Positions 55,579 to 64,000 of a stretch of 64,000 nt of DNA are shown in pieces. This DNA comes from Niastella sp. GTDB taxonomy: Bacteria > Bacteroidota > Bacteroidia > Chitinophagales > Chitinophagaceae. Both the position numbers and the translations under genes were made by a program. The notes beneath the pieces were generated by a model that worked only from the letters and a program-made list of their open reading frames with translations, was not told the origin of the DNA and searched no databases. Position 1 is the stretch's first letter; each line of letters begins with the position of its first letter. The stretch lies in assembly GCA_016710595.1 (NCBI GenBank), contig JADJVM010000005.1:1-64000 (forward strand), in the 5' to 3' direction.

Positions 55579-56424
55579 ATGAAACGAATATTAGTTCCTA
55601 CCGATTTTTCAGCAAATGCTGAAACTGCATTTAAGTTTGCCCTGTATATTGCAAAGCTATCTAAAGGCACCATTATCCTGTATCACACCTATATTCCATT
55701 AGAAAATCCATTTATAGGTGATAAAACTGAAAGAGCTGCACATAATTTTAAAACTGAAACGATGATCCTTAAAAAACTTCATCGTTTCAAAAATAAAATA
55801 GTAAAAAAAGATGATGTCGTATCCATTTCTACAATCATTGGGCGGTCGCCACTCATCAATAACATACTTGGCTTTGCCGAACATAACCATATTGACCTGA
55901 TTGTAATGGGTACAAAAGGAGCATCCGGTATTAAAAAGGTTTTACTGGGTTCGGTAGCTGCAAGGGTTGCACAAAGATCGGACCTGCCAGTTTTATTAAT
56001 CCCTGAAAAATGTAAGGTAAAAAGCTTTAGTCAAATTGTATTTGCAACAGATTTTACACCCTGGGATGAGCCGGCCATTAAAAGGGTCCTTTCATTTGCA
56101 AAATTAGAAAATGGGGCTGTTACCGTAATACATGTGATGGATAATGATATGAATGAAAAGAAAAAAAATAAATCAATAAATGATTTTGAATCTTATGCAT
56201 TTTATATGCAAAGAAAAATAAACAGGAGAAATTTAAAATTCCAGTTAATTGAAACAAAGGCAAAAGATGAAAAAATAATAACATTGATGAACCATACCCC
56301 TTACGATATGCTGGCCATAGTTCGTAAGAATAAAAGTTTCTTTCACAAATTACGTACGGTTAGCTATACCAAAAACCTGGCATTCATGATGGAGAAGCCA
56401 CTTCTTATGAATCCACCAGAATAA
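55579..56424 (+). CDS. Universal stress protein, two UspA domains
   Basis: The 281-residue paralogue of the preceding gene begins MKRILVPTDFSANAETAFKFAL. It has LIVMGTKGASGIKKVLLGSVAARVAQRSDLPVLLIP in domain one and FATDFTPWDEPAIKRVLSFA in domain two. The nucleotide loop in domain one is intact. It probably arose by tandem duplication. Confidence 0.88.
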   Translation: MKRILVPTDFSANAETAFKFALYIAKLSKGTIILYHTYIPLENPFIGDKTERAAHNFKTETMILKKLHRFKNKIVKKDDVVSISTIIGRSPLINNILGFAEHNHIDLIVMGTKGASGIKKVLLGSVAARVAQRSDLPVLLIPEKCKVKSFSQIVFATDFTPWDEPAIKRVLSFAKLENGAVTVIHVMDNDMNEKKKNKSINDFESYAFYMQRKINRRNLKFQLIETKAKDEKIITLMNHTPYDMLAIVRKNKSFFHKLRTVSYTKNLAFMMEKPLLMNPPE

Positions 56425-56482
56425 ATATTTTCATCGAAACCTTGCAGCACAGTAAAATCATTAAACCATTAAATTAAATATT

Positions 56483-56881
56483 ATGTTTTACAAAGAATTA
56501 TATACCGAGCTAGGAAAACTATTTTACTATACTGCCGGTATTGATGGTAAAGTACAAGTGGCAGAACGGGAAGCTTTGCAGGAACTCATCAATAGTAAAT
56601 GGAAACCTTTAGAAGATTCGAAGGATGAATTTGGTACGGATCAGTCGGCCATCATTAATTTTTCATTTGATTATGAAGAATCAGAAAATGCAGCACACAA
56701 TGCACTCGAATCATTTGAAGATTTTTATAGAGAAAATAAAGAAAGCTTTAGCCCGCAGATCATTCAAAATATTTTACAAACAGTAACGGCAATAGCCGAT
56801 GCTTACCGAGATAAGAATAAAAATGAGAAGTTAGTGCTGGATAAAATTAAAAAAATACTTCATTCATTATTTAGGTTGTAA
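56483..56881 (+). CDS. TerB-like small helical protein
   Basis: The 132-residue all-helical protein has FYYTAGIDGKVQVAEREALQELI near the N-terminus, the DG-x-V-x3-E pattern of TerB-like domains. It follows the third UspA gene by 58 bases and is probably in the same stress unit. TerB-like proteins are linked to tellurite and general envelope stress; the role here is inferred. Confidence 0.6.
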   Translation: MFYKELYTELGKLFYYTAGIDGKVQVAEREALQELINSKWKPLEDSKDEFGTDQSAIINFSFDYEESENAAHNALESFEDFYRENKESFSPQIIQNILQTVTAIADAYRDKNKNEKLVLDKIKKILHSLFRL

Positions 56882-56943
56882 GATTTGCCTGCCCGTGAAT
56901 TGAGGTATGCAATCCTGATAACAATAATTTTTATTAAAATAAA

Positions 56944-57564
56944 TTATTCAATAATTTTTAATTGTAAAGCCGTTTTCACGAGTGAGGCAATATTTTTTGC
57001 TTCAAATTTTACAAGGATATTTTTTCGGTGTGAATCTACTGTAGAAACACTGATAAAAAGTTTTTTAGCGATTTCATTATTTGTTAAACCGCTTGCAATA
57101 AATTCGAGTACTTCTTTTTCTCTTCTTGTGATAACCGGTAATTGTAATTTCTCATTAAATCGAAGTGTAGAGGCTGCCTCATCACATACATACATTTTCC
57201 CTTTTGATACCTCATTAATAGCAAAAATTAATTCTTGCCGGGTAGCATTTTTTAATAAATAACCCGAAGCGCCGACATCCATCATTTTTTTAATAAAACT
57301 TTGCTGGTTAAAGGTACTTAAGCCTATGATGTAAATGGAAGGGTAATTTTCTCTTACCAGTTTACATAATTCAATCCCACTCATACCCGGCATGCTAATG
57401 TCCATTAATATCACATCTGGCCGTTGATTTTTTAAGAATGCCAGGCAGGAATCTGCATTACTGGCATGCCCCATCCATTCAATACTGTTTTCATTTTGCA
57501 ATATGGAATGAATGCCTTCAATTACCATGTAGTGATCATCCACTATAAATAGTTTGGTTGCCAT
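56944..57564 (-). CDS. NarL/LuxR-type response regulator
   Basis: The 206-residue protein has a receiver domain with IVDDH, phospho-Asp in VILMDISMPGMSG and Lys in GASGYLLKNATRQ. The LuxR domain is ITRREKEVLEFIASGLTNNEIAKKLFISVSTVDSHRKNIL. It converges with the TerB-like gene. The partner kinase is encoded 135 bases upstream at 57700-59670. Control of the neighbouring stress genes is plausible from position only. Confidence 0.92.
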   Translation of the reverse strand: MATKLFIVDDHYMVIEGIHSILQNENSIEWMGHASNADSCLAFLKNQRPDVILMDISMPGMSGIELCKLVRENYPSIYIIGLSTFNQQSFIKKMMDVGASGYLLKNATRQELIFAINEVSKGKMYVCDEAASTLRFNEKLQLPVITRREKEVLEFIASGLTNNEIAKKLFISVSTVDSHRKNILVKFEAKNIASLVKTALQLKIIE

Positions 57565-57699
57565 ATTGTATGTCTTAACAATGTTTATATGATATATTCA
57601 TACCGGCGGATTAAACCATACAAATTAAAAGAAATATCCTAAAAGGGAATTCCCGTTTTTCAGGGATTTTTCATAAAAATCTATACAGTATTTAAAAAA

Positions 57700-59670
57700 T
57701 TATATACTAAATTCAATTAAAACGGAAGTTCCATTACCTGCTTCTGAACGTACATCCAGTTTACCTTTTAAGAGATCAACCCTACTTTGTATATTGCTCC
57801 AGCCTATACCCCGGCTTGCAGGTAAAGTAGTAACATCAAAGCCAATACCATCATCCTCAACGGTTATTGAAATATTATTTCCCATTTTTATCACTTGAAC
57901 TACTACATGTACAGCCCTGGCATGTTTTAATGTATTACTGATCAACTCCTGTACAATACGGTAAATGATAATTAATTTAGTTTCTTCAATTACTTCGTTT
58001 TCAAGCCCGTAAGATTGATAGGATACATGCAATGCACCGGTTTGATTTATTTGATTACAGAAGTCTTTGAGTGCAGCATCAAATCCAAACTTTACCAATG
58101 ATTGAGGCATTAAGTTATGCGCCACTTGCCGCATTTCAATAATAGAGCCATTCAGCATATCCATAGTCCGTTCAAATGCACTGGCAGTTTCAGTATCCAT
58201 CGTTAAGTTTTCTTTGATGCTATTAAATGAATATTTTATACCGCTTAGCAGGCCACCCAGGCCATCATGCAAGTCTTTTGCCAATCGGGACCGCTCTTGT
58301 TCTTCCCCTTTTAAAACTGCTTTAGTAGCAGATAATTGCTGCTGTGTTTCCAATTTATTAATTTGTTGCAATTGCCATTTTTGTTTGTTCCGGTAATTTA
58401 AATACAAAAGCGAAACAACAATGAGCAATAATAATACAGCCACTGCCAGCAAATAGTTAAGCATATTTTTTTGGTGCAATTCTTTTTGTTGTACCAACAT
58501 CATATCTTCCCGCTTCTGAGTTTGATATTTTACCTCCATTTCATAAACTTTTTTCTCACTGTTCCTATTATTTATGCTTTCGTTAATAGCTACAAGTTCT
58601 TTAAGGTACTTATAACTCTCTCCTATATTACCCAGGTTTTCCTCTGCAATAACAAGGTTCTCCAGGCATGTATATAAAACATGATCAAATTTTAACTCAC
58701 TGGAAATATCCCTGGCTTGTTTTGAAAATTTAATGGCATTTATATGATCCCCTTTTTTTAAATACAGATCTCCTAAATTTTGTAATACCAGGGCAACATC
58801 ATAAGACGTATTGATCTTTTTAAAAGCATTTAATGCAATCTCATAATGCTTCACCGCAGAATCGAATAATCTCATTTTATTGGTAAAATATAAGCCAATA
58901 AAATTGTGAAATATGCCTATTGCAAAAGTCATATTATCTTTATAAGCCTTTGCAAGCCCCTTGTCTGATGTAAGTTTCAGGCTATCATAATCTTTAATAT
59001 AATTATAAATATCTGCCAGTGCTATCAGCCCCCTTACCCGCAATACTGCATCATTTACTTTTAAAGCGAGCCTGTTGGTCTCCCTAGCATAATAAAAGGC
59101 TTTACTGGTATCACCCAAAAATTTATAGATACCTGAAAGGTTGTAATACGAATTAATAATTTGGGGCTCATTATCCATTTCATCAAAAATGGATACTGCT
59201 TTTAAATATAGCTCTACCGCAGAAACATAATTTTGTTTACGTTGTTCAATGGCTGCATACCGGTTAATTAAATTAGCCTGCTGGTTTCTTGAAGCAAGAT
59301 CAGTATTGTTATTAATTAATGCATACGCTTTATCTACCAGCAATTTGCAACTATCTAATTTCATCTCATAAAACAACAAGCCGGCTCGCAAACCATAAGC
59401 GACAGAAAGCCCAAAGGAATAATTAATTTTTTCTGCAATCCGGATTGTTTCCTCTATTACCTGAATGGCTTTGTCAGGTTGTGAAAACTGGATTTTTCCT
59501 GCATAGGCATTCATCTTATTTATCCTGGCCGTATCATCTGCTAACTTCATCATGCTAATTTCTTCATCAGCAAGAGCCTTATCCTGTCCTAATATTTCAG
59601 TAGCAGGTAATACAAAAATTAAAAAATAAAATAAAAACTTGTATGGTATGGCATTTACAATATTCACCAT
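57700..59670 (-). CDS. TPR sensor histidine kinase (HisKA_3 type)
   Basis: The 656-residue protein has a signal peptide (FLFYFLIFVLPATEILGQ), periplasmic TPR repeats (about 40-385), one membrane helix (NYLLAVAVLLLLIVVSLLYLN) and a coiled coil. HisKA_3 has RLAKDLHDGLGGLLSGIKYSFN and HATPase has DDGIGFDV. Length and layout match other Bacteroidota NarL-system sensors. It lacks the GAF domain of the kinase at 42149-44446. Confidence 0.9.
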   Translation of the reverse strand: MVNIVNAIPYKFLFYFLIFVLPATEILGQDKALADEEISMMKLADDTARINKMNAYAGKIQFSQPDKAIQVIEETIRIAEKINYSFGLSVAYGLRAGLLFYEMKLDSCKLLVDKAYALINNNTDLASRNQQANLINRYAAIEQRKQNYVSAVELYLKAVSIFDEMDNEPQIINSYYNLSGIYKFLGDTSKAFYYARETNRLALKVNDAVLRVRGLIALADIYNYIKDYDSLKLTSDKGLAKAYKDNMTFAIGIFHNFIGLYFTNKMRLFDSAVKHYEIALNAFKKINTSYDVALVLQNLGDLYLKKGDHINAIKFSKQARDISSELKFDHVLYTCLENLVIAEENLGNIGESYKYLKELVAINESINNRNSEKKVYEMEVKYQTQKREDMMLVQQKELHQKNMLNYLLAVAVLLLLIVVSLLYLNYRNKQKWQLQQINKLETQQQLSATKAVLKGEEQERSRLAKDLHDGLGGLLSGIKYSFNSIKENLTMDTETASAFERTMDMLNGSIIEMRQVAHNLMPQSLVKFGFDAALKDFCNQINQTGALHVSYQSYGLENEVIEETKLIIIYRIVQELISNTLKHARAVHVVVQVIKMGNNISITVEDDGIGFDVTTLPASRGIGWSNIQSRVDLLKGKLDVRSEAGNGTSVLIEFSI

Positions 59671-59835
59671 TCAAATGTATGATTAAATGATAAGTTGGTA
59701 TATGCATATTTGCATCAAGGCTTACCCATATATATCCATTTTTTTCGAAATCTTCTTTTTTCTTAAAAACTCCCTTTTTTAGGGGATAGAAAGGCATCAG
59801 TTAAAAGATACTTTTACATCCTAAAACATACAGAT

Positions 59836-60867
59836 ATGAAATACTTATTTTTATTAAGCTTATTTATTATTATAGAAACACAAAGCCAGGCGAAGGTTTG
59901 GCGCATTAATAGTAATATTGGTGTAACAGCAGATTTTCAACAAGCTGCTCAAGCAATTGCTTCTCCCGGTGTAGTAAACGACGATACCTTATATTTTGAA
60001 CCCAGTTCTACCAATTACCAGGGCTTTACTTTATCTAAAAGGCTCGTTATAATTGGATCTGGTTATTTCTTAAGTGGAACAAACAGTAACCTGGGTTTAC
60101 AGGCAGATCCCACAGGTGCTTATTTTGGAAATGCCACAATACTATTTGATTCAACCGCTTCCGGCTCTACATTAATGGGGTTAAATTATATTTCTATGGG
60201 AGTGGGATTTAATCTTGGATCTGCAACTGATAATATCACTTTAACCAGGTGCTTCATCGGAAGTATTGGGCAATACTATGGTTATACTGCAAACACTAAA
60301 ATGTCAGGATGGGTTGTAAATAAATGCTATATCTCATCACTAGGGTTAACGAATGAAGTTTTAGAAAATTGGCAAATCACCAATAATATCATCACCAGTA
60401 GTATCTCTCTCGGAAACACGGGTAACTTTAATTTATTAATCCGGAACAATGCGATTAGAAGTTCTGTGGATTTATACAGCGCCTACTTTTCAAATAATAT
60501 TATCACCAATAATGTAAATACCACTTACATGGTTAACACAACCATAAAAAATAATATTTCTACCGGCAATAATTTACCTGCAGGAAATGGAAATATCAAT
60601 GGGCAAACTGATGCTGCATTATTTGAGGGCCTTACCGGTAATAGCACGGATGGGCAGTGGCGTTTAAAAGCAGGTAGCCCTGCTATCAGCGCTGGTGAAA
60701 CAATATCAGGTATCACACCAGACTGTGGCCCCTTTGGCACTGCTGATCCTTATATATTAAGTGGTATTCCACCTATTCCAACCATTTATGCGCTTACAGT
60801 ACCTGCCAGTGTACCCAGCAATGCCACATCTATGCAAATAACGATTAGTACCAGGAGTAACAATTAA
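59836..60867 (+). CDS. Secreted right-handed beta-helix-like protein
   Basis: The 343-residue protein has a signal peptide (LFLLSLFIIIETQSQA). Residues about 45-240 show Asn-rich repeated strands (NNIITSSISLGNTGNF, RNNAIRSSVDL, SNNIITNN), as in parallel beta-helices of polysaccharide-active or adhesive proteins. The ending GSPAISAGETISGITPDCGPFG is typical of such proteins from Bacteroidota. The final about 40 residues (PPIPTIYALTVPASVPSNAT) look like the start of a further domain, so the protein may be cut short. It precedes the giant repeat gene by 170 bases. Confidence 0.65.
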   Translation: MKYLFLLSLFIIIETQSQAKVWRINSNIGVTADFQQAAQAIASPGVVNDDTLYFEPSSTNYQGFTLSKRLVIIGSGYFLSGTNSNLGLQADPTGAYFGNATILFDSTASGSTLMGLNYISMGVGFNLGSATDNITLTRCFIGSIGQYYGYTANTKMSGWVVNKCYISSLGLTNEVLENWQITNNIITSSISLGNTGNFNLLIRNNAIRSSVDLYSAYFSNNIITNNVNTTYMVNTTIKNNISTGNNLPAGNGNINGQTDAALFEGLTGNSTDGQWRLKAGSPAISAGETISGITPDCGPFGTADPYILSGIPPIPTIYALTVPASVPSNATSMQITISTRSNN

Positions 60868-60990
60868 TAACATGCTCCAGTAATTGTTAAACACCGGTTT
60901 TAAAATTAAAACTATAATGTTCCGGGCATTTGAGTTTCAATAAGGCAACTGTTGCGTCGCACACTTGTACCATGGTATTGCTATTCAACA

Positions 60991-61021
60991 TTGCTGGTAA
61001 AATATTGACAAACAAAGTTTG
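60991..61021 (+). promoter_or_regulatory. Possible promoter of the giant repeat gene
   Basis: TTG, a 20-base spacer and AAAGTTTG give a partial fit to the consensus. The -7 overlaps a short palindrome (ACAAAC-AAA-GTTTGT, about 61008-61022), 17 bases before the ATG. Confidence 0.3.
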
Positions 61022-61037
61022 TTACAAAAACTTTACA

Positions 61038-64000
61038 ATGAAAAAAGCATTTACAGTCTTTGCCATAAGTATCTTCTATATATTTGTGCATGCCCAGCAG
61101 CCATACCCTACGGCACCATCTTCACCGGGCAATATTACAGCTATAGAATATTTTATAGATGCCAATGTATCACAAGGTAGTGGAACACCTGTAACAGGTT
61201 TTACTGCGTCGCAAAATATTAATGGTTTTAGCGGAACAGTTGATCTTACAGGCATACCATTTGGTTTTCATCGAATCTATATCAGAACAAAAGATATCAA
61301 CGGCAACTGGAGCCTAAGTAATAATCGCTTTTTCGATAACTACAATTTACCTATCTATTCTGCTGCCCCGCCTGCAGCAACCAACATTATACAGTTAGAA
61401 TATTTTTTAGATAATAATGACCTGGGCTTTGGCAACTGCACCCAAATTCCCATTACGGCTGCGACAGATATTGCAAACCTAAATGCTAATATCAATATTA
61501 CCGGGTTGTATCATGGCGTACACCGGGTATTCATCCGTGCAAAAGATGCCGGTGGAAAATGGAGCCTTGTCAATTATGAAATATTTGATAACTCACAGGC
61601 AAATGATTATCCCGTAGCGCCACTACCAGCATCCAACATTGTACAGTTAGAATATTTTTTAGATAATAATGATCTTGGCTTTGGTAACTGCACCCAAATT
61701 CCCATTACGGCTGCGACAGATATTGCAAACCTAAATGCTAATATCAATATTACCGGGCTTACTCCCGGCGTACACCGGGTATTCATTCGTGCAAAAGATG
61801 CCGGTGGAAAATGGAGCCTTGTCAATTATGAAATATTTGATAACTCACAGGCAAATGATTATCCCGTAGCGCCACTACCAGCATCCAACATTGTACAGTT
61901 AGAATATTTTTTAGATAATAATGATCTTGGCTTTGGTAACTGCACCCAAATTCCCATTACGGCTGCGACAGATATTGCAAACCTAAATGCTAATATCAAT
62001 ATTACCGGGCTTACTCCCGGCGTACACCGGGTATTCATTCGTGCAAAAGATGCCGGTGGAAAATGGAGCCTTGTCAATTATGAAATATTTGATAATTCAC
62101 AGGCAAATGATTATCCCGTAGCGCCACTACCAGCATCCAACATTGTACAGTTAGAATATTTTTTAGATAATAATGATCTTGGCTTTGGTAACTGCACCCA
62201 AATTCCCATTACGGCTGCGACAGATATTGCAAACCTAAATGCTAATATCAATATTACCGGGCTTACTCCCGGCGTACACCGGGTATTTATTCGTGCAAAA
62301 GATGCCGGTGGAAAATGGAGCCTTGTCAATTATGAAATATTTGATAACTCATCAACTTATCCATACCCTACAGCCCCTCCTCCTGTAACCAACATTGTAC
62401 AGTTAGAATATTTTATTGATAGTGATCCCGGTTTTGGTAATGGAAATGCTATTGCCATAACCCCTGCAGTTGATATCAGTAATTTACTGGCTACTATAAA
62501 TTTTACAGCTTTATCTTCAGGTAATCATATATTATATATTCGCTCAAAAGACAACAGCAATAAATGGAGTGTAACCAATATAAAACAATTTATAGCAGGC
62601 CTTATTGCAGTTTCCCCAGATAGCCTGCTGTATGGAAATACAATTGTTGGCAACAATGCAACTGCAAATATTAGTATTAAAAACAACAGTACTACTACAC
62701 AATCAATCAACAATATTAATATTGCTTCTCCATTTAGTATTTCGGTATCCACTCCTATCACAATCAATGCAGGTGATACGTATAACTTACCCGTAACATT
62801 TACACCTACTGCCACACAATTTTACAGAGATAGTATCTTACTGGAGACATCAGCAGGAAATTTTAAAGCAATTCTCAAAGGGCAGGGAATTGCAGTGAAT
62901 GGTTCATGGGCTATCAGCCCTGCAGCAGGGTATGATTATCAAAATGTAATCCTTAACAATACGGCCAATTTTAATTTCAGTATTTCCAATACCGGAAATA
63001 TTCCTATCATACTTAACGATGTCATCATCAGCGACCCTGCTTTTGTTCCAACATACACAATTGGTACTACAATCCCCGTAGGCGGAAATATTGTTTTACC
63101 GGTTGCTTTTACGCCAACTGCAGTATTAACATATACGGCGCAGATAAAAATAAAATCAAGTACTGCAGCAATAGATTCTGTTACAACTATTGTAACAGGC
63201 AAGGGATATACACCTGGTACAGTTCCTGTTTTACAATTTGTAAGTACATCACCATTCAATGGATCAACAGGTGTGAATCCTGCGGTTGCTCAAACGGGCT
63301 TTTTCACCTATAAAATATTGTACGCCTCTGCTAATAACCTACCGCCAAAAACAGGGTATCCAAAAATTGGTATTGATTTGAATGCTGATCATGATTTTAA
63401 TGACCTTGGAGAAGGGATATTTAGTATGACCCAGGAAGGATCGGGAACAGATTTTGTAAATGGTGAAATTTATAGTTACACATTCAATCATACCAGTAAT
63501 AGTAATTCATTAGGTTACCAGTTTTTTGCTGATGATGTAAACGGAAATACAGCAACTACGATTAATAACAATTATATTTCGGGGCCTATTGTTACTGACC
63601 AGGTACTCGATTTGAAAATATTTGCAAACAACATTTCCTTTAATATCAATAATCCATCTCCCGGCCAATCATTCAACTTATCTGCAGTAGTTACGAATAG
63701 CACATCGGTACCTGCCATAAATGTTCCGGTGAAATTTTACAGGGATACAATTTTATTAGATAGTGTGATTATACCTGTAGTAAATCCAAATTCAACTGCC
63801 AGTATCACACAGCCATTTAATTTTGCTACCGAAGGTTTTTATCCAATTAAAGTTTATATTAATCCGGATCAAGCGATTCCTGAAAGCAATTACCTGAATA
63901 ATTATGCCATCCGTCCCATTATTGTAGGTTCTCCAAATTTACCGGGAGGAATTACGGTTACCAGTTCTCTCTCAATTCAAAATTGCCCACAATTAAAAGC
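61038..64000 (+). CDS. Large secreted repeat protein (start only; runs off the right edge)
   Basis: The frame is open from ATG at 61038 to the end of the window (over 980 codons). A signal peptide (VFAISIFYIFVHAQ) is followed by six 84-residue repeats containing LEYFLDNNDLGFGN, GVHRVFIRAKDAGGKWSL and related sequence. Next come choice-of-anchor/ASH-like domains (SPDSLLYGNTIVGNN; LPVTFTPTA) and a CARDB-like domain (PGQSFNLSAVVTNSTSVPAINVPV). The middle three 252-base repeats are almost identical. Such proteins are often T9SS cargo or adhesins; the C-terminus that would prove this lies outside the window. Confidence 0.8.
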   Translation, partial: MKKAFTVFAISIFYIFVHAQQPYPTAPSSPGNITAIEYFIDANVSQGSGTPVTGFTASQNINGFSGTVDLTGIPFGFHRIYIRTKDINGNWSLSNNRFFDNYNLPIYSAAPPAATNIIQLEYFLDNNDLGFGNCTQIPITAATDIANLNANINITGLYHGVHRVFIRAKDAGGKWSLVNYEIFDNSQANDYPVAPLPASNIVQLEYFLDNNDLGFGNCTQIPITAATDIANLNANINITGLTPGVHRVFIRAKDAGGKWSLVNYEIFDNSQANDYPVAPLPASNIVQLEYFLDNNDLGFGNCTQIPITAATDIANLNANINITGLTPGVHRVFIRAKDAGGKWSLVNYEIFDNSQANDYPVAPLPASNIVQLEYFLDNNDLGFGNCTQIPITAATDIANLNANINITGLTPGVHRVFIRAKDAGGKWSLVNYEIFDNSSTYPYPTAPPPVTNIVQLEYFIDSDPGFGNGNAIAITPAVDISNLLATINFTALSSGNHILYIRSKDNSNKWSVTNIKQFIAGLIAVSPDSLLYGNTIVGNNATANISIKNNSTTTQSINNINIASPFSISVSTPITINAGDTYNLPVTFTPTATQFYRDSILLETSAGNFKAILKGQGIAVNGSWAISPAAGYDYQNVILNNTANFNFSISNTGNIPIILNDVIISDPAFVPTYTIGTTIPVGGNIVLPVAFTPTAVLTYTAQIKIKSSTAAIDSVTTIVTGKGYTPGTVPVLQFVSTSPFNGSTGVNPAVAQTGFFTYKILYASANNLPPKTGYPKIGIDLNADHDFNDLGEGIFSMTQEGSGTDFVNGEIYSYTFNHTSNSNSLGYQFFADDVNGNTATTINNNYISGPIVTDQVLDLKIFANNISFNINNPSPGQSFNLSAVVTNSTSVPAINVPVKFYRDTILLDSVIIPVVNPNSTASITQPFNFATEGFYPIKVYINPDQAIPESNYLNNYAIRPIIVGSPNLPGGITVTSSLSIQNCPQLK
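61129..62640 (+). repeat. Six tandem 252-base repeats inside the giant secreted gene
   Basis: Equivalent points occur at about 61129, 61381, 61633, 61885, 62137 and 62389, exactly 252 bases apart. The copies starting at 61633, 61885 and 62137 differ by only a few bases by eye; the first and last are diverged. The unit encodes 84 residues, so loss or gain of a unit keeps the frame. Confidence 0.9.

Noticed and set aside
61607..62329. Three identical 72-residue minus-strand frames
   Set aside because: They are antisense shadows of the 84-residue repeats of the giant gene.
61129..62640. Regular repeats as a CRISPR array
   Set aside because: The 252-base units encode protein in frame and have no unique spacers.
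1..64000. tRNA, rRNA or riboswitch genes
   Set aside because: No T-loop, anticodon arm or known riboswitch core was seen by eye; a covariance search would be needed to exclude them.

Overview
The window looks like a chromosome segment from a member of the Bacteroidota, most likely Chitinophagaceae or a close relative. The sequence is AT-rich. Several genes carry type IX secretion (T9SS)-style C-terminal domains or the Bacteroidota DUF3078 family. The atpD-atpC pair stands alone, and promoters match the Bacteroidota TTG/TAnnTTTG pattern without clear Shine-Dalgarno sites. No rRNA, tRNA or CRISPR array was recognised by eye.

Layout. 1-2.7 kb: a cut-off sensor kinase, a YqgE protein and an acyltransferase. 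2.7-8.3 kb: a tandem duplication of an outer-membrane-barrel gene followed by a small four-cysteine secreted peptide; one barrel copy is frameshifted and one peptide copy has a stop at codon 3. 8.5-14.2 kb: core genes (atpC, atpD, a DMT exporter, mscL, a DUF3078 protein, scpA). 14.2-20.2 kb: a TonB-receptor remnant cut at its 5' side by IS-end-like repeats, then a five-gene AT-rich island (GNAT, GINT-like transferase, acyl carrier protein, adenylate-forming ligase, SDR) with a matching repeat on its far side. 20.3-22.3 kb: dxs.

22.7-29.8 kb holds the most unusual locus: four tightly spaced same-strand genes. They encode a possible permuted papain/LRAT-like protein, an 1100-residue membrane histidine kinase-receiver-adenylate cyclase hybrid, a pepsin-family (A1) aspartic peptidase, and a protein with an N-terminal avidin-like domain and a possible second one. 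The three soluble products show no recognisable signal peptide.

29.8-44.4 kb is a minus-strand surface and toxin region. It contains YadA-head/tail-fibre-like secreted proteins with near-identical 5' blocks, two frameshifted relatives (one S74-type, one kelch-type), a chimeric response-regulator/kelch fragment, a lipoprotein, a cholesterol-dependent-cytolysin-like protein, another lipoprotein, and a LuxR-type two-component system. 44.7-53.3 kb returns to core functions: a glycosyltransferase, grpE-dnaJ, a peroxiredoxin, a Nif3-like protein, a zinc-ribbon coiled coil and a YebC-like regulator. 53.7-59.7 kb has three double-UspA proteins, a TerB-like protein and a second LuxR-type two-component system, probably stress related. 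59.8-64 kb has a secreted beta-helix-like protein and a giant repeat protein that runs off the window.

Several paralogous or repetitive genes carry single-base indels, while the core genes are open. This suggests real decay or switching, but assembly or sequencing error is not excluded.
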